Notes: generated from the letters alone by a model not told the origin. Shown: positions 49,423 through 59,281, counted from the first letter of the stretch. The stretch is DNA of 64,000 nucleotides from Streptococcus suis (GCA_029593505.1 JAKTNI010000002.1:186001-250000), one strand, 5' to 3'. Numbers and translations are program-made.

Positions 49423-50162
49423 TCATGGTAAAATAGCCAAGGCACGAACTGGTGAACCAGAAGCTTTTTCCCAATGTGGAAAGGAAATAAATATAAGAGC
49501 ACCTGTTGCTGGAACTTTATCCAAATTATTCATCACTTCTAATTGGTAGATATCCTGCGATAACAGATAATACTCTTCGGGTAGACTACCACCATTTCTT
49601 GCTACAGATACGCCCGCATCCGTATCAAGCGTTTCGTGTCCTACAGCTGTAACCTTACGCTCATTTATCAGGTACTCCAAAGCATCATGACTCCACCCCG
49701 GAGTATGCTGTACTCCAGCTTCATCTAAATTGCGAATCGCACATCTTGATGCGGCCAACGTTTAGACCAATCTGACCGAAATGCTACAAAAGAGGCAGGA
49801 GCAATGACACCATACTCTGCTTCAAAATCAAGAATATCCTGCTTAGTTATTTCATAATCATTATTCTCTTTCACAGCTTGAGATTTATCAATCACATAAA
49901 GCGGTAAAAACAAATCTTTCAATGCAATCTCATCCAAATAGCGCGCACCTTCTACAAAGTGAATAGGGGGATCAATGTGCGTTCCATATTGTCCTACAAC
50001 ACTAAATTGCTCTACAAAAAAACCATCCTTATGAGTGAATAAGGTCTTTTTCTCCAACGCAGGTAAAGCAGGAAAACGAGGGCTAGTTTCTATCATTTGA
50101 TGAGTTAAATCAATCCAAGTTTTTGATTTTAGGGTATGATAAATGGTTAATAGTTCTGTCAT
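49423..50162 (-). pseudogene. Cyclase-family (kynurenine formamidase-like) hydrolase, frameshifted
   Basis: The start ATG at 50162 (MTELLTIYHTLKSKTWIDLTH) follows GTGAG. The family metal site is intact: QYGTHIDPPIHF. The frame breaks after RSDWSKRWPHQD, where GATGTGCGATT replaces an expected GATGCGATT. Removing one TG unit (CA run 49740-49743 on the plus strand) restores HQDAIRNLDEAGVQHTPGWS and continues to 49423. The full product would be about 245 residues. The second part contains ETLDTDAGVS, also conserved. A sequencing error cannot be excluded. Confidence 0.85.
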
Positions 50163-50302
50163 TAATATTCTCACTTTCTTTTTTATCATTCTATCATTAT
50201 TTAACACAATAAGACTTTTATATTTTTGTTTTTTCTCCATATAACTTTTTTATAAAAGGTTATAAACTTTGGCTATATCTTGTTACAGCCGATGAGAAAA
50301 TA

Positions 50303-50331
50303 TTGACTTTAGTTCGTCATCCAACTATAAT
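50303..50331 (+). promoter_or_regulatory. bioY promoter
   Basis: TTGACT, 17-nt spacer, TATAAT (50326-50331). Transcription should begin near 50338, downstream of the ATG at 50334. Confidence 0.85.
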
Positions 50332-50334
50332 TTA

Positions 50335-50364
50335 TGTTACCCATAAAAAGAAAGAAGGATAACA
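50335..50364 (+). promoter_or_regulatory. Palindrome at the bioY transcription start, candidate biotin-repressor operator
   Basis: TGTTACCC (50335-50342) and GGATAACA (50357-50364) form a dyad with one mismatch and a 14-nt centre, overlapping the predicted start of transcription. The half-site and layout resemble BirA-type operators (TGTTAAC ... GTTAACA). The regulator is not demonstrated. Confidence 0.4.
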
Positions 50365-50366
50365 CA

Positions 50367-50906
50367 TTGAAAAAAACATCTACTCAATCACTCGTTTATA
50401 TCGCTATTGGAACAGCTCTCATAGCTACCCTATCTCAAATTAGTTTATCTATCGGTCCTGTGCCTTTTACCTTGCAAACCCTAGCTATTGGCTTAATTGC
50501 TAGTCTCTACAAACCAAAAGAAGCAATATCAAGTGTCGGACTATATCTCATTCTTGGAGCTATTGGATTACCTGTTTTTGCTGGCTTCTCTGGTGGTTTT
50601 GCCGCTTTGACAGGACCAACAGCAGGGTTTTTATGGGGCTTTCTCATCTATGCTGCTCTCACTTCTATGGTAACTAAAGCAAACTCTAGCCCTATCATTG
50701 TCTTTTTTGCTTGTCTTTTAGGTACAATGATCTGCTTTGCGCTTGGTAGTTTGGTATTTAAACTTGTTTCAGGAGCAGCTTGGTCTGATACTTTGACATG
50801 GACCATCTTCCCCTTCATTCTACCAGACTTAGCTAAAATTACCTTGGTAACTTTGTTACATCGTTTATTACAGCCTATTACAACAAAAGAAGCCTACTTT
50901 GCTTAG
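50367..50906 (+). CDS. bioY: Biotin ECF transporter S component BioY (TTG start)
   Basis: The TTG at 50367 is chosen because AGAAGGA lies 8 nt upstream and the promoter rules out the ATG at 50334. 179 residues, six membrane helices. Family motifs: IGPVPFTLQTLAIGL and FAGFSGGFAALTGPTAGFLWGF. It binds biotin and uses a shared Ecf module. It probably needs no biotin synthesis genes, none of which are nearby. Confidence 0.93.
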   Translation: MKKTSTQSLVYIAIGTALIATLSQISLSIGPVPFTLQTLAIGLIASLYKPKEAISSVGLYLILGAIGLPVFAGFSGGFAALTGPTAGFLWGFLIYAALTSMVTKANSSPIIVFFACLLGTMICFALGSLVFKLVSGAAWSDTLTWTIFPFILPDLAKITLVTLLHRLLQPITTKEAYFA

Positions 50907-50920
50907 GCTTCTCTTTTTTA
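50888..50920 (+). terminator. Terminator after bioY
   Basis: AGAAGCCTA/TAGGCTTCT with a 7-nt loop, then CTTTTTTA. The stem includes the bioY stop codon. Confidence 0.85.
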
Positions 50921-51133
50921 TTTGTTAGACAAGGCATCTACTAAAGTCTGAAACTCTTCGTTACTAAGTGTAATCCCCTTACCCATTTTTGTATGATCAG
51001 GACTCCATGTACGAATATCATACTTAGCTGGTGCACCATTAAAAGACACTCGATTGAGTTCTTTTGTCCACCCCTTATCATTTTCCGAAAGAACCAATAA
51101 TTGTTCTTCAATTTCAAATGTAAATTCTGCCAT
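50918..51133 (-). CDS. YdbC/PC4-like single-stranded nucleic acid-binding protein
   Basis: 71 residues resembling the PC4/p15 family, as in Lactococcus YdbC, which binds single-stranded DNA. Key features are the beta strands with NRVSFNGAPAKYDIRTWSPDH, followed by a C-terminal helix (SNEEFQTLVDALSNK). Its site is GGAGGAAATAA before the ATG. It shares an intergenic region with the divergent gene at 51225. Confidence 0.85.
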   Translation of the reverse strand: MAEFTFEIEEQLLVLSENDKGWTKELNRVSFNGAPAKYDIRTWSPDHTKMGKGITLSNEEFQTLVDALSNK

Positions 51134-51224
51134 TTATTTCCTCCTTACTTCTCTATTCGAAAACTCTTGTTATTTTATCATAATTTAGATAATATGATTA
51201 TATCAAGTTTGAAAGGATTCTGCT

Positions 51225-51551
51225 ATGAAGAAGTTTTTAGAGATCATATTAAGGTATTTAGACATTTTTTTAAACAATCATCAAGCAACACCAAGTCATG
51301 AAATAGATAGCATGGAAGAAATTAAAAATCAATTAGAACTAGCTCTCTATAAAAAAGCTGCTATTCATGTGATATATGGTGATTGTAATCGTAGTTTCAC
51401 AGGCGAAATTGTCAAATACGATCGCAAGCGTCAACGCCTTATTATGAAACAGTTTAAATATCAAGTAACCAGCATCATTCAAATCAAAGATATAAAAAGA
51501 CTAACCCTTATACCAGATAACATAACAACATCTCAAAAACAAAAAGGCTGA
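51225..51551 (+). CDS. Unknown 108-residue protein
   Basis: Preceded by GAAAGGA and possible promoter TTGTTA-N17-TAATAT. The N-terminal 20 residues (MKKFLEIILRYLDIFLNN) form an amphipathic helix. The remainder is beta-like (AAIHVIYGDCNRSFTGEIVK, RLIMKQFKYQVTSIIQIKDI), vaguely like YolD or Sm-like folds. No family is recognised with confidence. Confidence 0.7.
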   Translation: MKKFLEIILRYLDIFLNNHQATPSHEIDSMEEIKNQLELALYKKAAIHVIYGDCNRSFTGEIVKYDRKRQRLIMKQFKYQVTSIIQIKDIKRLTLIPDNITTSQKQKG

Positions 51552-51566
51552 CCAAGCAGCCTTTTT
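51536..51566. terminator. Bidirectional terminator
   Basis: AAAAGGCTG/CAGCCTTTT with a 6-nt loop. T-runs on both strands serve the 51225 gene and the U32 operon. Confidence 0.9.
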
Positions 51567-51568
51567 AC

Positions 51569-52858
51569 TTATGCTCGAATCGTCAAGGATTGACCATCCT
51601 CTTTGTAAAGATTGATAAGTCCTGATTTACAAGAACGGATCATATCTCCCGGATAGACTACACGCTCCATCTTGATAGTTAATAATTCCATTGGCTTGTT
51701 AGCACGCTCAATTTTTTCGCCCGTTGAATCACGTAATTCCTGAATAGTTGTTTCAAAATGGCGGAATCCCGGACCATAAAACTCTACTTTGTCACCCTCA
51801 TGGATAACATTTCGTTGCCGAATGGTAGCTATCATCGTTTTCTCATCAAAAGAAACAACTTCTCCAATAAATTTATATTCTGGAATTTTACGGCGAGCTC
51901 CAAATAATTGCTCATTCTCACTTGGTGGACTATAGTAAAAACCTGTGGCTAATTCCCGTTGCGCTACTTTCCATAATTCATCAATCAAATCTTGCTTGAT
52001 CGCCTCGAATCTTTCTGGACTCTCTAAATACGCATCCACCGCTGCTTTGTAGCAATTGGTTACTGTTGAAACATAATGAACAGACTTCATACGTCCTTCA
52101 ATTTTCAGGCTATCCACACCATTTTCAATCATATCTGGAATATGATCAATCATGCACATATCCACAGCAGACATAGAAAATTCCTCGGGCACCTCGCCTT
52201 TAATAGAGCGACGTTCTTCACCAAAAGGAAGATCATAAAGATTATACTTCCAACGACAAGATTGAGAACAACCACCACGGTTAGCATCACGCTTGCTCAT
52301 ATGATTCGACAGGACGCAACGTCCTGAGTAAGAAATACACATAGCTCCATGAACAAATGCTTCAATTTCAACATCGGTCCGCTTTCGAATCTCAGCTACT
52401 TCTGCCATAGTTACTTCACGCGCTAACACAACCCGAGTCAAACCTAACTCTTTCCAAAATTCAAATGTCTCATAATTGGTAGATGAAGCTTGAGTTGAGA
52501 GATGAATTTCAAGTCCAGGTGCCTCTGTCGCACAGATAACAATCAGCGCTGGATCCGATACGATCACTGCATCTAACCCCATATCTCGTAACTCGCGAAA
52601 CCAAGCACCTGCTCCTTCTTCATTTCCTTCATGCGTTACCATATTAGCCGCTACATACACTTTTGCACCACGAGCATGGGCATATTCAATTCCCTCTCGC
52701 ATTTCATCCATAGTAAAGTTTCCTGCTCTACTACGTAATCCATAAGCTTGACCACCGACAAAAACGGCATCTGCACCATAATCAATGGCTACCTTCAATT
52801 TCTCTAAAGTCCCAGCGGGTGATAAAACCTCAGGACGTTTTACTGTTTTTTTCATCAT
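51569..52858 (-). CDS. U32 family protein, tRNA hydroxylation (TrhP/YrrO-like)
   Basis: 429 residues. U32 motif: EAFVHGAMCISYSGRCVLSNHMSKRDANRGGCSQSCRWKY (about 166-205), with the Cys cluster that ligates iron-sulfur. B. subtilis TrhP1/TrhP2 are required for 5-hydroxyuridine at the tRNA wobble position. Older annotation as peptidase/collagenase is not supported by that work. It lies downstream of the smaller U32 gene. Confidence 0.88.
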   Translation of the reverse strand: MMKKTVKRPEVLSPAGTLEKLKVAIDYGADAVFVGGQAYGLRSRAGNFTMDEMREGIEYAHARGAKVYVAANMVTHEGNEEGAGAWFRELRDMGLDAVIVSDPALIVICATEAPGLEIHLSTQASSTNYETFEFWKELGLTRVVLAREVTMAEVAEIRKRTDVEIEAFVHGAMCISYSGRCVLSNHMSKRDANRGGCSQSCRWKYNLYDLPFGEERRSIKGEVPEEFSMSAVDMCMIDHIPDMIENGVDSLKIEGRMKSVHYVSTVTNCYKAAVDAYLESPERFEAIKQDLIDELWKVAQRELATGFYYSPPSENEQLFGARRKIPEYKFIGEVVSFDEKTMIATIRQRNVIHEGDKVEFYGPGFRHFETTIQELRDSTGEKIERANKPMELLTIKMERVVYPGDMIRSCKSGLINLYKEDGQSLTIRA

Positions 52859-52943
52859 CGTTACTACTTTCTATTTTCAAGATAGATGTGAGTATTTTCA
52901 ATAACTAGTCATCTTACATCAGGCGGAGATACTAACTCCATTT

Positions 52944-53873
52944 CTACTTTACCTTATCCCGTTCAAATTCATAGAATCCTGTATCTAGAGCACGCTCAGT
53001 TGGATGAAGTCTACGAATTTCTTGATCCAAAAGAAAGGCTTCGTTATAAGTCAATTCTCCTTGTTCCAACAATTCTCTTGCTTGAACAAACAATTTAACA
53101 ATTTCAACAAAGTTCTGTCCCGGACAATAAATTCCATCTAATTTCCAATGACAATAACCATGTTCATACAGCTCTGTCAACTTCATCATCATATTGATAT
53201 CATTGTTGATAAAGATATGAGTACCATGTTTGTCTTCAAAAATAGAATAATGGCTATCTGGATCACTCGGCTCTGCTAAGAACAAACCACGATCACGAGA
53301 TAAGTCTGTTTCACTAGCCCTTGTAAAATTGTAATAATTTTGCAATAATGTCCGCTTAGAGTGGTGAATAACCGATGCTCCATAAACTAAAATTTCTGCC
53401 GGTATTTCTAAATTTTTAGCAATATCAAACAGTTCTTCTGACGGAATTTCTCTTGCTAGTACAGCCTCAACAGCTCCATGGTCCTTCCAGAAATTAATCT
53501 GACGACTAGAAGTCACAAAGACGGAAGTATCATAAATCAATTTAAAATTGTAACCATCACGCTTATTAATATAAAAAATCCCTGTATCACCGACTACAAG
53601 ATAATCAACATTAATTTCCTTTAGCAATGTCATGAACGGCTTAATACTATCCATCATCTCTTGATGCATCAAAGCATTCGCTGCAATAGTCAATTCTTTA
53701 CCGGCATCATGGACAAGTTCCGCAATCGTTCGTAACTCGTCATATGTAAAATTCGTTGGAATACGCAAAGCATGATCTTCCTCACCAACATAAATACGAT
53801 CAACTCCTGCTGCCAATAGCTCTTTGACTTGCTCAATACTCTCTGCAGTTGCTGTAATAATAATTTTTTTCAT
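52944..53873 (-). CDS. U32 family protein, smaller partner (TrhP/YrrN-like)
   Basis: 309 residues. U32 fold with PAEILVYGASVIHHSKRTLLQNYYNF (about 158-183), where the Cys cluster of the larger protein is absent. In B. subtilis the yrrN-yrrO pair is adjacent in this order, and the proteins act in tRNA 5-hydroxyuridine formation. The partner follows 85 nt downstream. Confidence 0.85.
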   Translation of the reverse strand: MKKIIITATAESIEQVKELLAAGVDRIYVGEEDHALRIPTNFTYDELRTIAELVHDAGKELTIAANALMHQEMMDSIKPFMTLLKEINVDYLVVGDTGIFYINKRDGYNFKLIYDTSVFVTSSRQINFWKDHGAVEAVLAREIPSEELFDIAKNLEIPAEILVYGASVIHHSKRTLLQNYYNFTRASETDLSRDRGLFLAEPSDPDSHYSIFEDKHGTHIFINNDINMMMKLTELYEHGYCHWKLDGIYCPGQNFVEIVKLFVQARELLEQGELTYNEAFLLDQEIRRLHPTERALDTGFYEFERDKVK

Positions 53874-54031
53874 AAAGATTATTATACCAAAAAGAAAAAG
53901 TCTTGATAAGTCAACACAATCATTTTAATGTTCAGACTTTTCTCATTTTTATTGTAATGTGATTGTAACATAAATGAAACAAAACCCAAGTAATGTTATG
54001 GTATTCTTTAAAAAGCAGAAAAGGAGACGAT

Positions 54032-54349
54032 ATGGCACTAAGACAATATCAGTCCCATGAATACCAATACGAAGAGTACATCCCGAAAGAGAAAAAAACT
54101 AGTTTTCAAGTCTATAAAACACCCAAAGCTAATCAAGAGCGTATCAGAGAATTATTCTTTTTTATTCATATTGCTCTTTTTAGTCTCATAATGGTCCTAT
54201 CAAGTTATATCTATTTATCATTAGGTATGTCTGTCTTTATGGCTTTGTTACTAGCAAATGTTACAGGTATGTTTGGACTTCACTTGGTAAAAAGTGGACT
54301 TGCAAAAACATTCAAAAATACTTATAACCGTAACAGAAAGAAAAAATAA
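54032..54349 (+). CDS. Small membrane protein, DUF3270-like
   Basis: The ATG at 54032 follows AAAGGAGACGAT; a longer frame from 53993 lacks a site. 105 residues: a polar N-terminal half rich in Gln/Tyr/Glu (RQYQSHEYQYEEYIPKEKK), two membrane helices (about 47-68 and 70-86) and a basic tail ending NRNRKKK. It resembles DUF3270 proteins restricted to streptococci. Function unknown. Confidence 0.7.
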   Translation: MALRQYQSHEYQYEEYIPKEKKTSFQVYKTPKANQERIRELFFFIHIALFSLIMVLSSYIYLSLGMSVFMALLLANVTGMFGLHLVKSGLAKTFKNTYNRNRKKK

Positions 54350-54420
54350 ATCAATACAAGTCAAAGAAAGTCTGTTCTTAAAACTTGTTTTGATTTTTTT
54401 ATTTTAATTAAAACATAACA

Positions 54421-54470
54421 ATAAAAACAGCTAGAAAATCCGTATAATGAGATTTCTAGCTGTTTTATCG
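54421..54470. terminator. Bidirectional terminator
   Basis: AAAACAGCTAGAAA/TTTCTAGCTGTTTT. It separates the DUF3270-like gene from the alcohol dehydrogenase. Confidence 0.9.
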
Positions 54471-54490
54471 TTTAATAGCATACGAAATGA

Positions 54491-55534
54491 TTACATAACC
54501 AGCATTGACTTAATGGTTTTTCTTTCATCCATATCCTTATAAGCTTGAGCGACATCATCTAGTGGATAAGACTTTGTAAATACTTTTCCAGGATTGATTT
54601 GACCATCCAATACCGCCTGCAATAAGCCTCCTTTGACATATGTTGTTACAGAAGCTGGTCCTCCTGCAAAAGCAATATTCTTTCCAAAGTAAGTTGCTAT
54701 TTTAACATCCTCTCCATGTGGTAAACCTACTCGACCAACTATAGCACCAGGTCGTGCAATCTGAGCGCCCGTTTCAGTCGACAGCGTTGTTCCGACACAT
54801 TCTAATACCGCATCAACACCGGATCCCTGAGTCAATTCTAACACTTTTTCTACACCTTCTTTACCACGTTCAGAAACAATATCAGTCGCTCCAAATTCTA
54901 GCGCTAATGTTTGTCTATCCTCATGACGACTCATGATAATGATCTTCTTTGCACCTCGTAACTTGGCAGCAATGACGGCACATAGTCCTACAGCACCATC
55001 ACCAATAACAGCAACTGTATCTCCAGGTTGAACATTCGCCACTCGTGCCGCATGATAACCAGTAGGCATAACGTCAGATAGTGTTAGTAAAGAGGCTAAC
55101 ATCCCCTCACTGTAATCAGCTGGTTGACCAGGAATTTTAATAAGAGACCACTCTCCATGAGTATAACGAACATATTCTGCTTGATAACCTGATGAATAAT
55201 TCGTTGCCGCACTATGACCTTGACACCCACCTTCAAATCCTGAACGACATGCTGGGCAATTGCCACAACCATGAGTAAATGGAGCAATAACAAAATCTCC
55301 TTTTTTCACAGTAGTGATAGCAGAACCTACCTCCTCTACTATCCCAATAATTTCATGACCACTATTGTCTGAATGCTCCTCTTTCTCATTTAGTCCACGA
55401 TAGGCCCATAAATCCGAACCACAGACACAAGAACGCACAACTCGAATAATAACATCATCGTTCTCTAACAGTTTTGGTCTAGCTATTTCCCTAATCCCCA
55501 CTTTTCCAGCTGTAATAAACTCTACTGATTTCAT
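54491..55534 (-). CDS. Zinc-dependent alcohol dehydrogenase, AdhC/AdhA-like
   Basis: 347 residues, MDR superfamily. Catalytic zinc ligands: Cys in VCGSDLW and His in NSGHEIIG. Structural zinc: CGNCPACRSGFEGGC. The NAD(P) motif is AVIGDGAVG. Together with the MerR regulator directly upstream (4-nt overlap) it resembles pneumococcal NmlR-AdhC, a formaldehyde/aldehyde stress pair. The substrate is inferred. Confidence 0.87.
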   Translation of the reverse strand: MKSVEFITAGKVGIREIARPKLLENDDVIIRVVRSCVCGSDLWAYRGLNEKEEHSDNSGHEIIGIVEEVGSAITTVKKGDFVIAPFTHGCGNCPACRSGFEGGCQGHSAATNYSSGYQAEYVRYTHGEWSLIKIPGQPADYSEGMLASLLTLSDVMPTGYHAARVANVQPGDTVAVIGDGAVGLCAVIAAKLRGAKKIIIMSRHEDRQTLALEFGATDIVSERGKEGVEKVLELTQGSGVDAVLECVGTTLSTETGAQIARPGAIVGRVGLPHGEDVKIATYFGKNIAFAGGPASVTTYVKGGLLQAVLDGQINPGKVFTKSYPLDDVAQAYKDMDERKTIKSMLVM

Positions 55535-55923
55535 TTTTTCTCCTTATCTGTAAATAGATTTTTTTCCATCTTAGCAAGCGTTTCTTGATAATCGCTAATT
55601 TTTTGTTGCAAACGTTCTAGAGATTGATCAATTCTCATTCTTTCTTCCATTAAACGCGAACGTTCCTCTTCTAACAACTGTCGGCGCTCCAATAAACTAC
55701 TATCTCCTTTTGAAATTAAATGCATATACTTCGTTAATGAAGAAATAGACATTCCTGTTGCTCTAAAACAGTGAATAAATTCCAATATTGCAACATCTTT
55801 CCCCGAAAACTTCCGGATACCTGAATGCGTTCGAGCAATAGGTGGCAATAATCCAATTCGTTCATAATACCTTATAGTATCACTTGATAGTCCTGTCAAT
55901 TGGCTAACTTCTTTTATATTCAC
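55531..55923 (-). CDS. MerR-family regulator, NmlR/AdhR-like (GTG start)
   Basis: 130 residues: an N-terminal MerR helix-turn-helix (VSQLTGLSSDTIRYYERIGL, about 6-25) and a long dimerisation coiled coil (about 75-120). Cys52 (FIHCFRATG) corresponds to the conserved Cys of AdhR/NmlR, which responds to aldehydes and NO. The GTG start follows AGGAGGGG. It heads the operon with the alcohol dehydrogenase, and a MerR-type promoter lies upstream. Confidence 0.88.
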   Translation of the reverse strand: MNIKEVSQLTGLSSDTIRYYERIGLLPPIARTHSGIRKFSGKDVAILEFIHCFRATGMSISSLTKYMHLISKGDSSLLERRQLLEEERSRLMEERMRIDQSLERLQQKISDYQETLAKMEKNLFTDKEKK

Positions 55924-55988
55924 TTTCCCCTCCTTTCTATTCTCATAAATAGTTCATTGGTAAAATCTTCTAACTCTTTACAATGAAT

Positions 55989-56019
55989 ATTATAACCTCT
56001 GGAGTTTACTCAAAGTCAA
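55989..56019 (-). promoter_or_regulatory. MerR-type promoter with 19-bp spacer and operator
   Basis: On the minus strand TTGACT (56019-56014), 19 nt, TATAAT (55994-55989). The spacer holds the dyad CTTTGAGTAAACTCCAGAG. The overlong spacer and internal palindrome are typical of MerR-activated promoters. Confidence 0.85.
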
Positions 56020-56161
56020 GTATTTATACACTATTTTCAAATATTTATAAAAAATAGTTGATATAACGAGAAACTATAACCCTCTCTAATTTTTTACAAT
56101 TATACAAATGCCTATTTTTCTGTTAGGATTAGGACATAGAAATATTTTTGGAGGATTTCAT

Positions 56162-58411
56162 ATGACAACAACTATTATTGGTTTTCCACGTATCGGTGAA
56201 CACCGCGAATTAAAATTCATTACCGAAAAATATTTTAGAAATGAAATTTCAGAAAAAGAACTACTACAAGCAGCAAAAGAACTTAGGGCAAAACATTGGC
56301 TACTTCTCAAAAAAGCTGGTCTTACAGAAATACCAAGTAACGACTTTTCACACTACGACAATGTTTTAGATGCAGCAGTTCTATTTAATATCGTACCAAA
56401 AGATGTCCAAGAACTTGATGTAACTGTCCTTGAGAAATATTTTGCTCTTGCGCGCGGTTATCAAGGAGACAAAGGGGATGTACGTGCTAGACCTATGAAA
56501 AAATGGTTTAATACGAACTATCATTACATCGTTCCAGCTATTGAGAAAAACACTACTATTAAACTAACTGGCTCCAAAATTTTTGATGAATTTCAAGAAG
56601 CGAAAGACTTAGGTATCGTTACCCGCCCAGTCCTAGTCGGACCCTTTACATTATTACAACTAACAGAATTTGAAGAAGGGGTGTCAGCCGAAAAGGTTGC
56701 AGATAGCTTGGCGACAGCTTATAAGGAGGTTTTTGCAAAACTGGTAGAGCTTGGTGCTGAAAACATTCAGTTGGACGAACCTAGTTTAGTAAAAGATTTA
56801 ACAGAAAGAGAGAAAGCACTTTTCCTACATATCTATCAAACGCTCTTAAAAGATAAAAAAGGCTTACAAGTTCTTATACAGACTTACTTCGGTGATGTGC
56901 GCGATATTTATACAGAATTGACGTCATTACCTGTTGATGCTATTGGTCTTGACTTTGTTGAAGGAAAAGAGACTGCAAGCCTAGTACAAACTGGGTTTCC
57001 CGCTGATAAAACACTTTATGCTGGCATTATCAACGGCAAGAATATCTGGCGAAATAACTACGAAAAGAGTTTGACTATTTTAAATGCTATTCCTGCAGAA
57101 AAGATTGTACTCACCACCTCTTGTTCTCTTCTTCATGTACCATTTACAACTGCTAATGAAGTTTTTGAACCAGCTATCCTCAACCATTTTGCATTTGCAG
57201 TTGAAAAGTTACAAGAGCTCAACGAACTAAATGCCATCCGCAATGGTGAAGGAATAGTAGCTCTTGAAACCAACAAAGCTCTCTTTGCTTTAGAACGTGT
57301 GGGGCGTGATCCAGAACTAGATAAGCGATTAAACGCATTGACAGATGCTGACTACACTCGCCAACCAAGCTTTGCAGAACGTGAGAACATTCAAAGAGAG
57401 AAATTGCAATTACCACTTCTTCCTACAACGACGATCGGTTCATTTCCTCAAACAAAAGATGTTCGCAGTAATCGCCTTGCTTTCCGTCGTGGAGAAATCA
57501 CCGAATCCGAATACGATGCATTTGTGAAAGCTCGTACAGATGAGTGGGTAAAATGGCAAGAAGAAGTAGATTTTGATGTACTCGTTCACGGAGAATTTGA
57601 ACGAAATGATATGGTTGAATACTTTGGTGAAAACCTATCTGGCTATCTCTTTAGTAAGAATGGTTGGGTACAATCTTACGGCCTTCGTGGTGTAAAACCG
57701 CCTATTATCTGGGGAGATGTCACACGCCTCAATCCAATTACTGTTAAATGGTCCAGTTATGCACAAAGTCTTACCAATAAACCCGTTAAAGGAATGTTGA
57801 CAGGTCCTGTAACAATTCTTAACTGGTCTTTCCCTCGCGAAGATATTTCTATCAAAGAATCTACCTTACAAATCGCTCTAGCTATTAAGGAAGAAGTGCT
57901 TGATTTAGAGGCAGCAGGTATTAAAATTATACAGATCGACGAAGCTGCTCTGCGTGAAAAACTTCCATTACGTCGTAGCGATTGGTACAGCGAATACCTT
58001 GATTGGGCTATTCCAGCTTTTCGTTTGGTACATGCAACAGTAGCTCCAGATACACAAATCCATACACATATGTGTTATAGTGAATTCACAGATATCATTC
58101 CAGCCATTGATAATATGGATGCAGATGTCATTTCCTTTGAAGCAAGTCGTTCAAATCTTGTTATTTTGGATGAACTAAAAGCACAAAACTTCCAAACTCA
58201 AGTAGGTCCGGGTGTTTACGACATCCACTCTCCACGAGTGCCTTCTGTAGAAGAAATCAGCCATACGATCGAGGCAATTCTTGCAAAAGTACCAAAAGAA
58301 AAAGTTTGGATTAATCCCGATTGCGGTCTCAAAACACGTGGAGAAGCAGAAACAAAAGCGAGCCTTATCCACTTAACAACAGCAGCTAAGGCAGCTAGAA
58401 AGGAACTCTAA
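56162..58411 (+). CDS. metE: Cobalamin-independent methionine synthase
   Basis: The ATG at 56162 ([12 protein letters not shown]) follows TTGGAGG; an in-frame extension to 56108 lacks a ribosome site. 749 residues, two barrels. The zinc-binding end is present: [14 protein letters not shown] and HTHMCYSEF with His/Cys ligands, and Cys in [10 protein letters not shown]. It transfers a methyl group from 5-methyl-THF (polyglutamate) to homocysteine. metF follows 3 nt later. Confidence 0.97.
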   Translation: MTTTIIGFPRIGEHRELKFITEKYFRNEISEKELLQAAKELRAKHWLLLKKAGLTEIPSNDFSHYDNVLDAAVLFNIVPKDVQELDVTVLEKYFALARGYQGDKGDVRARPMKKWFNTNYHYIVPAIEKNTTIKLTGSKIFDEFQEAKDLGIVTRPVLVGPFTLLQLTEFEEGVSAEKVADSLATAYKEVFAKLVELGAENIQLDEPSLVKDLTEREKALFLHIYQTLLKDKKGLQVLIQTYFGDVRDIYTELTSLPVDAIGLDFVEGKETASLVQTGFPADKTLYAGIINGKNIWRNNYEKSLTILNAIPAEKIVLTTSCSLLHVPFTTANEVFEPAILNHFAFAVEKLQELNELNAIRNGEGIVALETNKALFALERVGRDPELDKRLNALTDADYTRQPSFAERENIQREKLQLPLLPTTTIGSFPQTKDVRSNRLAFRRGEITESEYDAFVKARTDEWVKWQEEVDFDVLVHGEFERNDMVEYFGENLSGYLFSKNGWVQSYGLRGVKPPIIWGDVTRLNPITVKWSSYAQSLTNKPVKGMLTGPVTILNWSFPREDISIKESTLQIALAIKEEVLDLEAAGIKIIQIDEAALREKLPLRRSDWYSEYLDWAIPAFRLVHATVAPDTQIHTHMCYSEFTDIIPAIDNMDADVISFEASRSNLVILDELKAQNFQTQVGPGVYDIHSPRVPSVEEISHTIEAILAKVPKEKVWINPDCGLKTRGEAETKASLIHLTTAAKAARKEL

Positions 58412-58414
58412 TTT

Positions 58415-59281
58415 ATGATTGGTCAGCCCCCAAGTCTCTCATTTGAAATCTTTCCTCCAAAACCAGAAATAGCTAATGAAAAAATTTTTCAAACTCTTAA
58501 TGAGATGCAGGGGTTGGCCCCTCATTTTATCAGTGTGACTTGTAGTAATAATAATCTAAATGTAGAAGAAACAACCGTTCGTCTAGTCAACTACGTTTAC
58601 AATGACTTGCAGATTCCGACGATTGCTCACTTACCGGCAGCTTATTTAACCAAAGAAAAAGTAAAATCAGTTCTTCATTCTTTAGATACTATCGGAGTTC
58701 ATCAAATTTTGGCATTACGTGGAGATATCATCAATGGACTCCCACCCAAAAAAGATTTCCCATATGCTACAGACTTAATTTCCTACATTAAAACCGAAGC
58801 TCCGCATTTTAATATTATTGGAGCTTGCTACCCAGAAATTCATCCTGAATCAACTAATTCTGTATCAGACATCAAAAATCTTAAAAAGAAAGTTGAGGCA
58901 GGTTGTTCAACATTAGTAACCCAACTATTCTTTGATAATGAAGCTTTTTATAACTTTAAAGAAAAATGTTCACTAGCAGATATTGAAGTGCCTATTATTG
59001 CCGGCATTATGCCTATTATCAACAGGAACCAAGCACTTCGCCTCTTAAAAACATGTAAAAATATACATTTACCGCGGAAGTTCAAAGCCATTTTAGAAAA
59101 ATATGAATACCAACCAGAATCACTCAGAGCTGCTGGTCTAGCCTATGCTGTTGACCAAATCGTTGACCTAGTAACAAATGATGTAGCAGGAGTTCACCTA
59201 TATACAATGAACAATGCTGAAACAGCTCGTCATATCCATCAAGCTACCCACTCACTGTTTAATCACTCAAAAACCTCTTAG
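58415..59281 (+). CDS. metF: 5,10-methylenetetrahydrofolate reductase
   Basis: 288 residues, a flavin-dependent TIM barrel. Conserved segments include LSFEIFPPKPE, PTIAHLP, ALRGDI and TQLFFDNEAFYNF. It supplies the 5-methyl-THF used by the adjacent metE product, so the operon is a complete methylation branch. The stop overlaps the left arm of the terminator. Confidence 0.96.
   Translation: MIGQPPSLSFEIFPPKPEIANEKIFQTLNEMQGLAPHFISVTCSNNNLNVEETTVRLVNYVYNDLQIPTIAHLPAAYLTKEKVKSVLHSLDTIGVHQILALRGDIINGLPPKKDFPYATDLISYIKTEAPHFNIIGACYPEIHPESTNSVSDIKNLKKKVEAGCSTLVTQLFFDNEAFYNFKEKCSLADIEVPIIAGIMPIINRNQALRLLKTCKNIHLPRKFKAILEKYEYQPESLRAAGLAYAVDQIVDLVTNDVAGVHLYTMNNAETARHIHQATHSLFNHSKTS

Noticed and set aside
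51569..53873. U32 proteins as secreted collagenases
   Set aside because: No signal peptides; the family members with known roles act in RNA modification.
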